A stretch of DNA of 64,000 bases from an uncultured Verrucomicrobia subdivision 3 bacterium (lineage in GTDB: Bacteria; Verrucomicrobiota; Verrucomicrobiae; Limisphaerales; UBA11358). The stretch is from positions 1 to 64,000 of the forward strand of contig CAIXPZ010000047.1 in assembly GCA_903921455.1 (NCBI GenBank), written 5' to 3'. The notes beneath the pieces are model-generated. The model was not told the DNA's origin. It did not search any database and saw nothing but the letters and a program-made list of their open reading frames with translations. Positions 51,719 through 59,539 of this stretch are shown piece by piece (within the stretch, counting starts at the first letter, position 1; each line of letters starts with the position of its first letter). Made by a program: the position numbers and the translations under genes.

Positions 51719-53544
51719 CTGGCGAGTTCAGGCTTGATCCTGAATGGGCTTTTCGAATCCAGCCTGATTTCAGAAACCGGAGTGTCCGGATGCGTTATCG
51801 AATCGCTCAAAAGTTCGCCCGCGGCCTTATTATTTTCAATATGCACGTCGCGGCAGTGGCACAGACAAATCGCATCGTGAAGCGGATGCCACGGCTCGCG
51901 AAACTTAGTGCGCTCAATGCGATTCCCGCTGAAGGTAAGTCCGTCCAGGTTGTGCGCGTAAAGGATTGGCCGGTCAAATGTTTTGAAAAAATTCTCCTCA
52001 ATGCGGACGTTGCGGTGGAAATATCGTCCGGCAACATCGCGATGGATCTCCGGCCAGACCGCGATGATGCCGTCGGAAAATTGGGTCGGCGCGATGAGGC
52101 AGTTATCGAAAGTGTTATGGCGGATCAGCACGTCACTGACGGCGCCGGACTCATACCAGCCGTTCGCATCACCGGGAATGAGGATCGCCGAACCCTGGAT
52201 GGCGAACGTATTATCCTCAATCACCACCTTGCGCGGCGTCGAGCAGAGAATGCCGCGGGCGCGGTTATTGCCAAACCAGCAGTTGCGAATGACCGCACTC
52301 GGCGTGTCAGTAAGATTTTCCAGCGCCTGCCCCGCCGTGATGACGTGCGCAAACGGCTTTGCAAACACCACCTCGACCTGGTGCGGATCGAGCAGGCGAA
52401 ATGATTTGATCGCGTTTTGTTCCACCGGCAACAGGGTCTCGCGGTCCATCACCGAAACCGAGTCGCCGGGCTTGCCCCAGCAGGCCTGGCCGATGGACAT
52501 GCCTTCGCCAAAATGCGCGAGCAGCGTGTTGCCGGCGGGCTGAAGGTCCACCGGCAGGCAGGTGCCGTGAATGTTGATCGGATCGTCCGGCGTGCATTCG
52601 ACCCGGCAGCCATCAATGAGGATGGCGCCGGAACAGCCGGAAAAATGAAAACCGTCGTCCTTCGGGCCGACCACCAGACCGGAGCCGGGGCGCGGACGCA
52701 CAGAAGTTAATTTAAGCGTCAGGTCGGAACTATGTTGGAAAAGAATACCCAGGCCACAAGTGCCCCAGACCTCGGTATGCTCAATACTAACCCGCTGGGA
52801 ATTATGGACAAAGATTCCCGCATGGCTGCGCTGGTGATGCCGCAAGGCGAGCAAGTTTCCGGTTTTTTCCACGCGCCGCGCGCCCCAAATTTTCAGTTTA
52901 CCCGGCGCCATTTCCTCGGCGCGGCCAATGCCGCCGCCATCGCCGAGATTTCTTCCGCTGGCAGGATCATACTCCATCGTCGCCCAAACACGGGACTTCC
53001 GGCCTTCGACGATCATCGTTAAATTCCCGTCGCTCACCGAATAAGGAAACTTGTTTGAGTTGATTTCAATCATTTGCCAGTCCGGGCCCTGCTCAATCAC
53101 TTCGGCTTGCGAGGTCAGAAGCCGATCCCAATCCACGTTCAAGTTTTTCAGGGTGATTTTTTGACAGCCATCAACGCCGATGGCACTCATTTCACCATGC
53201 ATCACCAGCGTGGCTCCTTGGCCGTCAATGGTCAGACCCTGCGCGTTTTCGATGAGAATCCCGTAGCGGCGAGGCGAGACAACCGAAGTGTTCGATTGAT
53301 AATCAACCCGCTGGCTGGCGCTGGCCTCGTGAAAATGATACGTGCCCGGCGACAGCCGAAGCTTTGAACCGGGTTGTCGGCTCAACTGAGCCAGCACTTT
53401 TTGAAAAGCCACCGTGCAGTCCATCCCGCTGTCCGGAACCAATCCCACCTGAACGCCGTCCACCACAACCGCACTGACCCGCAGAGGCCAGACAGCGAAC
53501 TGGACCCCCATCAGCAAGACGGCCAGGCTAAATATTTTTTTCAT
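51715..53544 (-). CDS. Secreted GH110-like alpha-1,3-galactosidase (beta-helix)
   Basis: A 609-residue exported protein with signal peptide 1-25. It folds as a right-handed parallel beta-helix: LSPGTYHFHEA, GILIENAQGLTIDGQGATLVMHG, KITLKNLNVDWDRLLTSQAEVI, then DDGFHFSGCSGAILIDGC (296-313) and TPDDPINIHGTCL (318-330). The N-x-D-W-D-R-x-x-T-S-Q-A-E block and the paired DD motifs strongly match GH110, whose members remove alpha-1,3-linked galactose, including that of blood-group B. It overlaps neighbouring sulfatase genes by four bases on both sides. Family call is good; specificity is not tested. Confidence 0.75.
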   Translation of the reverse strand: MKKIFSLAVLLMGVQFAVWPLRVSAVVVDGVQVGLVPDSGMDCTVAFQKVLAQLSRQPGSKLRLSPGTYHFHEASASQRVDYQSNTSVVSPRRYGILIENAQGLTIDGQGATLVMHGEMSAIGVDGCQKITLKNLNVDWDRLLTSQAEVIEQGPDWQMIEINSNKFPYSVSDGNLTMIVEGRKSRVWATMEYDPASGRNLGDGGGIGRAEEMAPGKLKIWGARRVEKTGNLLALRHHQRSHAGIFVHNSQRVSIEHTEVWGTCGLGILFQHSSDLTLKLTSVRPRPGSGLVVGPKDDGFHFSGCSGAILIDGCRVECTPDDPINIHGTCLPVDLQPAGNTLLAHFGEGMSIGQACWGKPGDSVSVMDRETLLPVEQNAIKSFRLLDPHQVEVVFAKPFAHVITAGQALENLTDTPSAVIRNCWFGNNRARGILCSTPRKVVIEDNTFAIQGSAILIPGDANGWYESGAVSDVLIRHNTFDNCLIAPTQFSDGIIAVWPEIHRDVAGRYFHRNVRIEENFFKTFDRPILYAHNLDGLTFSGNRIERTKFREPWHPLHDAICLCHCRDVHIENNKAAGELLSDSITHPDTPVSEIRLDSKSPFRIKPELAR

Positions 53545-55121
53545 TTTTTCAGGCCGCCCCCGGGAACCACCGAAGACGCGGGACGCGGGTTCCCGGCTTC
53601 AAATTCAGTGGCCGGACCGGGTGTTTTGTCGAGTGAGGGGAAAAGAAACTCCCGGGAGGGCGCATGTTGCTCGCCCATGATTTTTTCCAGCTTTGCCACC
53701 ATGTCCGGATGCGCGCCGGCAACATTGTTATTTTCCGCAGGATCAGCGCCCAAATTGAAGAGCTCCGTGGTGGGTGCGGCGGGTTGCTTGGGTGTTCCCA
53801 GCAGATGACGGTGGACCAGCTTCCAGTCCCCCACCCGCACGGCCTGCTGGCCGCCATAGCCATGAAATTCACGATAGAGGAAGGGGCGTTCCGCCTGTTT
53901 GCCGCCCAGAATCGTCGGCGCGAAACTGATGCCATCCGCACTTGGCGGAATCAAATTAGTGGCACCGGCGAGTTCGAGAAGCGTCGGCATCCAATCTTCA
54001 AAACCGCTCACAAGAGTCGAAGTCGCATGCGCGGGCACATGACCCCGCCAACGGACGATGAGCGGCTCGCGGATGCCGCCTTCATATATTTCGCCTTTGT
54101 AGCCGTGCAGGTCGCCATTGGAATGGAAATAGACCGGATCAAAGCCTGACAGCGGATACACCGCGCCATTGTCCGAGGTGAAAATAAAAATCGTGTCGTC
54201 CGCCAAGCCGAGTTCCTGGATAAGTTTCTCGATGCGGCCGATGTCGCGATCCATGCGCGTGATCATCGCGGCGTAAGCGGCATGGGGATATTGATGCGGC
54301 AGATAACCGTTACCGCCGGTGTAGGGCGTGTCGTCGAGTTTGCCCCGGTATTCCGCAAGCGAATCCTCAGGCACTTGCAACGCAAGATGCGGCACCGTGG
54401 TTGGATAATACAGGAAGAATGGCCTATCCTTATTTTCGCGGATGAATTTCAACGCGCGCTCATTGCAGAGGTCGGGCGCGTATTGTTGGCCGAGGTAACT
54501 GGCGTAGTTTGTAGGATTGTTTGCGTCCGCACCCTCCGGCAACTGGATTTTATCTTCCGTCATCACCACATTGGCATTGCCAGGCAGACGCATCCGGACG
54601 GCATCATCCACCAGATACTGCGGAAAATAATTATGCGCCGGCCGCTGGTCGTTGAAGCCGAAGAAATGATCGAAGCCATGCTTTAAGGGATCACCCGACG
54701 AGCCAACCCCGCCAAGCCCCCATTTACCAAAAGCGCCGGTCGCGTAGCCGGCGGACTTCAGCAACGAAGCAATCGTCGTATCGGTCGCCGGAATGGGAAA
54801 CTGCCCCAGCCCGGAATACCAGTCCCCAACTTCGCGATTGTCGCGGATGAACGCGTGACCGGGATGCTTGCCCGTCATCAACACGCACCGCGCGGGCGCA
54901 CATACCGGGCTGCCGGAATAATGTTGCGTGAACTTCATTCCTTCCGCCGCCAGCCGGTCGAGCGTGGGCGTATGAATAATTTTCTGGCCGAACGGCCCGA
55001 TATCGCCGTAGCCCAAATCATCCGCCAGAATGAATATGATGTTTGGTTTGCGCGCGCCCTCCGCGGCAGCGAGACTGCCAGCAAATAGAGCCGCAGCGAG
55101 CAAGTGAATGATTCGTTTCAT
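53541..55121 (-). CDS. Secreted type I sulfatase (CAPAR)
   Basis: A 526-residue S1 sulfatase with signal peptide 1-20. NIIFILADDLGYGDIGPFG carries the metal aspartates, and the formylglycine cysteine is C74 in PVCAPARCVLMTGKHPGHAFIRDN. FGKWGLGGVGSSG replaces the more common GKWHLG (His to Gly), a known variant of this arylsulfatase A-like subgroup. FLYYPTTVPHLALQVPE and IFTSDNGAVYPLSG follow. The TGKHPGHAFIRDNRE block is typical of this subgroup. It overlaps the GH110-like gene by ATGA and lies 100 bp downstream of the GH95 gene. Confidence 0.93.
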   Translation of the reverse strand: MKRIIHLLAAALFAGSLAAAEGARKPNIIFILADDLGYGDIGPFGQKIIHTPTLDRLAAEGMKFTQHYSGSPVCAPARCVLMTGKHPGHAFIRDNREVGDWYSGLGQFPIPATDTTIASLLKSAGYATGAFGKWGLGGVGSSGDPLKHGFDHFFGFNDQRPAHNYFPQYLVDDAVRMRLPGNANVVMTEDKIQLPEGADANNPTNYASYLGQQYAPDLCNERALKFIRENKDRPFFLYYPTTVPHLALQVPEDSLAEYRGKLDDTPYTGGNGYLPHQYPHAAYAAMITRMDRDIGRIEKLIQELGLADDTIFIFTSDNGAVYPLSGFDPVYFHSNGDLHGYKGEIYEGGIREPLIVRWRGHVPAHATSTLVSGFEDWMPTLLELAGATNLIPPSADGISFAPTILGGKQAERPFLYREFHGYGGQQAVRVGDWKLVHRHLLGTPKQPAAPTTELFNLGADPAENNNVAGAHPDMVAKLEKIMGEQHAPSREFLFPSLDKTPGPATEFEAGNPRPASSVVPGGGLKK

Positions 55122-55221
55122 TTTCTAATAAGCGATGGGAATTGTCTAGAATTGACGCCGAGAGCCGGGCCCAAGTTACCAGATTGAAGCAACCTCCCCA
55201 CTAAGTAATGTTGTCCAATTT

Positions 55222-58206
55222 TCATGGGCTGGCCATCACCGCCTGACCGTTGATGAACAATCGCTGCTTACCAGTCTGGCCGTGAACCGTCGCCGCAACG
55301 TGCGTCCATTCGTTCAAGGGCAGCTTGGCCTCAAAAATCAAATGCGGATCGCGCGTGATCAGGCGCAAAGAGTTATTGGGATAGGTGTCGAGCAAATAAG
55401 CCGAGGCCGCGCCAACGGGCGATTTGTCGATAATTCTCATGCCGCCAGCGGGAGCCGCCGTCGGGCGGATCCACGCCGCGAGCGTCACCCCGTCAGGGCA
55501 ATTGAGCGTGGCCCGATGCGGGACTTCCAGATAGCCCGCCCCGGAGAGATGGAACATATTACCGGCGAGCCCGCCATCGGCCGGAACGACTTCGACTTGC
55601 TCGACCTGTTTAAGGTTGAAACCGGCGCGGGCGTGAGCAGCCGTTTCGCCGTTGAGCGTGAGCACGGCACCCGCTGACTTGTCCCAATCCGCATTGCTTT
55701 TGTCGGCGAGTTTTGCAATTTCGCCCGCGCCCAGCACGCGGTTGAAAATCGCAATGCGCGCCAGATCGCCGATAAAGCGATGGTTGCCCTGACTGTCCGC
55801 ACCGATTCGCAGCGGAAGCGTGTTCGGCTGAATGGCGGAATGAGGTTGGATCACTACCGGCTCCGCGAGATTTGCCGGCTCGGGCGGAAAGGCATCGGAC
55901 TTCGCAAGCGTCGCCTCGATAACGGTGCCCTTCTTTACGTCGAACTCGAAGTTCTCCCCGACTTTCTTCAAGGGACGCAGGTTCCATTTCGGCTCGCGTC
56001 CACCGAAGTTATCGCGAATGCGAATCATGCCAGCGCGACCAGCGACCACCCGCAGCCAAGTCGTCGCGTTGTTCTCGCGTTTCGCCGAGACACGATGGCC
56101 GCCTTCGGCTCGCAGATCGGTGAAGGATGCGTCGTGCCAGCGCCAAGGCGTCGCGGGGAAAATGCGGATGGCCCCCCAATCCCCACTGCCCGGCTGGCCA
56201 CTCCAGCTTTGCAGCAACATTTCATGAACCGCTTCCATCGCGAGGAAATTGCCCTCCAGCGTGAAAGGACGATAGGTGAAGCCACTAAAGCCCGATTTGG
56301 TCTGATCGCCATTCGCGTGAAACCCGTTACGCAAAATGAAAGCGTGCGTATAAATATCAAGGTTGCGCAGGGCGGTCTCGGCATCGCCCACGCGCGCCCG
56401 CAGACAGGCCATCCACGAAAAGCTGTAGCCGCACCAGCCGCCCGTGCCTTTGCTGGCCCAATCCTCAAGACTGGCGGCGATGATCTGCCGGTCGCGTTCA
56501 CCGCCATCCATAGTGATGGTGTTAAAGGGATGGATGGCCATGAGGTTTGAAAGATGCCGATGGCTACCAGGCAGCGGCGTGGTTTCGTCGAGCAACAACG
56601 TGCCGTCCGGTTTGGTGTGAAATTCGCCGAGCTGTTGGGCCGTCGCGGTCCAATCGGCGGCCGCTTGCAAATCGCCGGTAGCCGACGCCATTTCGGCCAA
56701 TGAAAGAAAAAGCATCTTCATACTGGCGAGGTCATAGTTGCTGTTCGGCTGGAGGAACGCGCGACGCGAGTTATCAAAAATTTCAGGCGAACTAGATAGC
56801 GGCAGCAGGAGCACGCCGTTGGTGCCCGTTTTGAGCAACCCGCGGAGACAGATGCCGATCTCGCGACAGAAAGGGTAGGCGCGGCCACGGAGAAATTTTT
56901 CATCACCGGTCGCGCGCCAATGCAGATAGAAAAGGTGTGCATTCCACGCACCCATCGTAGGCGAGAGACTGTATTGCCCCCAGCCGCCGAGCGGCTGCCC
57001 CGCGAGGCTCATCACACCGGGCACCGCCGCGCCGGGGACATGGTAAAATTCTTTCGCAAACTTGCGGAATACGGGCAGGCGGTCCCAGAGAAAATCGAGA
57101 AAGGAGAGGCCCTCGTCAAAGTCACCTGCCGTCCGATAGGCAAGATACGTCATCTGCGTGTTAAGGTCGTTGTGATAATCGCCCTTCCAGGGCGGCAGCG
57201 AACCGGCATCCGCCGACCACACCCCCTGCAACGGCATCGGCGGGGCGCCGCGCCGTGAAGCCGCCCCGTAAAAATACCGGACGAGATAATAATGCCGCAA
57301 AATATCCGGCTCTGGAAGATGGACACTGGAATGTTCCCAGAACGATGACCACCAGGCGACGTGCCGCGAAAAGAGTTTTTCGTAGCCGACTTGGAGCGCG
57401 GCCCTGACCCGCGCCTCAGCCACAGCCTGCGGGCTTTTGCCCTCGCCACTGGTGGCCACGGTAACGGCCAGCAAGGTGGAATCGCCTTCCCGCTTCCAAG
57501 CGGCGCAGATGGCGTAGGCAAATCCATCCGCCGCCTGCTGCTCAAACCAGCGCAAGCCTTCCGCCTCGCCGGTGCGCGGCTCGGAATAACCAAGCTGCTT
57601 CACCGAGGCGGGCATCTTGAGCCGCACCGCTTTCAGCGGCGGACCGTGGATGCGGATCAAGGCCACCGGATTGGCGACATCCGCCGCGTTGACAAACACA
57701 CTCGCCCGACTACCGTTGCGAAAGTTGGCGACCCCTTCCGCCGTGGCCAGTTTCAACTCAAACGACTCGACCGACTGAGAATCATCGAGCGTCAACTCGA
57801 CGCGACCGGCCGGCAGTTTGGTCGGCGGTCCATTGTAGTCATAATTCGCGTCACAAATGGCATTGAACTCGTCCATGCGATTGCTGGCGACCAGCTGCTG
57901 GAGCGTGCCCCAATGGAATTGGTCGCGAATCTGCAGAAAAGCTTTTGACGGCCGCTCGTCCCATAAATCGCCCCGGTCAAGCGAGAGGCGCAGCTCATGG
58001 CCCTGCCCCCAAAGCAGCAGTCCCATTGCACCGTTACCCAGCGGCACAGCCTCATCCCAAGTCGTAACCGGCGCGGCCAATTTCAGGTTGAGCGCGGCAG
58101 CGGGCAAAGCCGCCGCCGACTGAAAGAGCGCGGGCAACCACGCCGCGCATAAAACCAAGACAAGCCATCGCCGCCGGCATCTCATGAGAGGTATTATTTT
58201 AAACAT
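55222..58206 (-). CDS. Secreted GH95 alpha-L-fucosidase with C-terminal LamG domain
   Basis: A large (about 994-residue) secreted enzyme acting on alpha-L-fucose or, in some members, alpha-L-galactose. GH95 landmarks in order: DEAVPLGNGAMGLLLWGQG near the N-terminus, LQGVWSADAGSLPPWKGDYHNDLNTQ at the heart of the (alpha/alpha)6 barrel with the conserved N-x-N pair, and HRHLSNLMAIHPFNTI with a helical final third. A LamG/concanavalin-like module fills the last 150 residues (GYLEVPHRATLNCPDGVTLAAWI). The ATG at 58206 is chosen; ATG at 58185 just before the Arg-rich signal peptide is equally possible. GTG at 58236 is unlikely. Confidence 0.88.
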   Translation of the reverse strand: MFKIIPLMRCRRRWLVLVLCAAWLPALFQSAAALPAAALNLKLAAPVTTWDEAVPLGNGAMGLLLWGQGHELRLSLDRGDLWDERPSKAFLQIRDQFHWGTLQQLVASNRMDEFNAICDANYDYNGPPTKLPAGRVELTLDDSQSVESFELKLATAEGVANFRNGSRASVFVNAADVANPVALIRIHGPPLKAVRLKMPASVKQLGYSEPRTGEAEGLRWFEQQAADGFAYAICAAWKREGDSTLLAVTVATSGEGKSPQAVAEARVRAALQVGYEKLFSRHVAWWSSFWEHSSVHLPEPDILRHYYLVRYFYGAASRRGAPPMPLQGVWSADAGSLPPWKGDYHNDLNTQMTYLAYRTAGDFDEGLSFLDFLWDRLPVFRKFAKEFYHVPGAAVPGVMSLAGQPLGGWGQYSLSPTMGAWNAHLFYLHWRATGDEKFLRGRAYPFCREIGICLRGLLKTGTNGVLLLPLSSSPEIFDNSRRAFLQPNSNYDLASMKMLFLSLAEMASATGDLQAAADWTATAQQLGEFHTKPDGTLLLDETTPLPGSHRHLSNLMAIHPFNTITMDGGERDRQIIAASLEDWASKGTGGWCGYSFSWMACLRARVGDAETALRNLDIYTHAFILRNGFHANGDQTKSGFSGFTYRPFTLEGNFLAMEAVHEMLLQSWSGQPGSGDWGAIRIFPATPWRWHDASFTDLRAEGGHRVSAKRENNATTWLRVVAGRAGMIRIRDNFGGREPKWNLRPLKKVGENFEFDVKKGTVIEATLAKSDAFPPEPANLAEPVVIQPHSAIQPNTLPLRIGADSQGNHRFIGDLARIAIFNRVLGAGEIAKLADKSNADWDKSAGAVLTLNGETAAHARAGFNLKQVEQVEVVPADGGLAGNMFHLSGAGYLEVPHRATLNCPDGVTLAAWIRPTAAPAGGMRIIDKSPVGAASAYLLDTYPNNSLRLITRDPHLIFEAKLPLNEWTHVAATVHGQTGKQRLFINGQAVMASP

Positions 58207-58246
58207 ATGACCGGAGGCGGTGAAATCCTCATTCACACAACCAGCT

Positions 58247-59431
58247 TCAGACTTTTAACTCGTTTTTCACTTCCGCGAAGGCATTGATGGCCTTTTCCAA
58301 ATCCTGGCGCGTGTGGGCCGCCGAAATCTGCGTGCGAATACGCGCCTTACCCTGCGGCACGACGGGATACGAAAAGCCGATGACATAGACACCTTTCGCC
58401 AGCATCGCCTCCGCAAATTTTCCGGCCAGCGCGGCATCGCCGAGCATCACCGGACAAATCGGATGCGTGCCGGGCAAAATGTTGAAGCCGAGCTTCCCCA
58501 TGCCTTCCCGGAAGAATTTTGTGTTGGTTTCGAGCTTGTCACGTAGTTCGGTTGAGCGACTGAGCAACTCCAGCACTTTCAGCGAAGCGCCGGCAATACT
58601 CGGCGCCAGTGTGTTGGAAAAAAGATACGGCCGCGAACGCTGGCGCAGAAATTCGATGATCTCCTTGCGGCCGCTCGTGTAACCACCGCTCGCTCCGCCC
58701 AGCGCTTTGCCCAGCGTGCCGGTAATGATGTCCACGCGCCCCATGACATGGTTGTATTCATGCGTGCCGCGGCCGGTCTTACCCATGAAACCCACCGCGT
58801 GCGAATCATCCACCATCACAAGCGCGCCATATTTTTCGGCAAGGTCGCAAACCGCAGTGAGGTTGGCGATATAGCCGTCCATCGAAAACACGCCATCGGT
58901 CGCAATCATCTTAAAGCGACAGTCGGCCGTCGCCTGCAACTTCGCTTCGAGATCGGCCATGTCGTTGTTTTTGTAACGATGCCGCTGCGCCTTGCAAAGC
59001 CGGATGCCGTCGATGATGCTCGCGTGATTCAGCTCGTCAGAAATGATCGCATCCGGCTCGCCCAGCAGGGTCTCGAACAAGCCGCCGTTCGCATCGAAAC
59101 ACGAGCCGTAAAGAATCGTGTCCTCGGTGCCGAGAAACTCGCTCAATTTCGCCTCCAGTTTTTTGTGCACACCCTGCGTGCCGCAGATAAAGCGGACGCT
59201 GGCGCAGCCGTAACCCCATTCATCAATCGCCGCCTTGGCGGCGGCGGCGACTTCGGGATGCTGCGCCAGGCCGAGATAATTGTTGGCGCAGAAATTCAAC
59301 ACCGGCTGGCCGTCAGCCACGCGGATAGTCGCGCCTTGTGGCGTGATGATGACGCGCTCGTTTTTATAAGTGCCCGCTTTGCGAATATCGGCGAGCTGTG
59401 TTTCCAAGTGTGTTTTAATTTGCGTGAACAT
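58247..59431 (-). CDS. kbl: Glycine C-acetyltransferase (2-amino-3-ketobutyrate CoA ligase)
   Basis: A 394-residue cytoplasmic PLP enzyme that cleaves 2-amino-3-ketobutyrate with CoA to glycine and acetyl-CoA, the second step of threonine breakdown. The cofactor lysine is K242 in [39 protein letters not shown] and [19 protein letters not shown] match the Kbl family over the full length (E. coli 398). The ATG at 59431 aligns with the family start; an upstream TTG frame does not. It is the only cytoplasmic central-metabolism gene in the minus-strand locus and no threonine dehydrogenase is beside it. A small palindrome (atttggtccaaat) lies just before its start. Confidence 0.94.
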   Translation of the reverse strand: MFTQIKTHLETQLADIRKAGTYKNERVIITPQGATIRVADGQPVLNFCANNYLGLAQHPEVAAAAKAAIDEWGYGCASVRFICGTQGVHKKLEAKLSEFLGTEDTILYGSCFDANGGLFETLLGEPDAIISDELNHASIIDGIRLCKAQRHRYKNNDMADLEAKLQATADCRFKMIATDGVFSMDGYIANLTAVCDLAEKYGALVMVDDSHAVGFMGKTGRGTHEYNHVMGRVDIITGTLGKALGGASGGYTSGRKEIIEFLRQRSRPYLFSNTLAPSIAGASLKVLELLSRSTELRDKLETNTKFFREGMGKLGFNILPGTHPICPVMLGDAALAGKFAEAMLAKGVYVIGFSYPVVPQGKARIRTQISAAHTRQDLEKAINAFAEVKNELKV

Positions 59432-59539
59432 AAATTTGGTCCAAATCTGGCTGGCGGCAAGAAACTTGTCTTGCACCGATCACCAAATGGTAACCCTCGC
59501 CGCCGGAACAAGGAATACCACAAAAGGGTGGAGCCACCT

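Noticed and set aside
53541..55121. Inactive sulfatase because GKWHLG reads GKWGLG
   Set aside because: The formylglycine signature and metal ligands are intact and this variant is found in a known arylsulfatase subgroup, so loss of function is not indicated.
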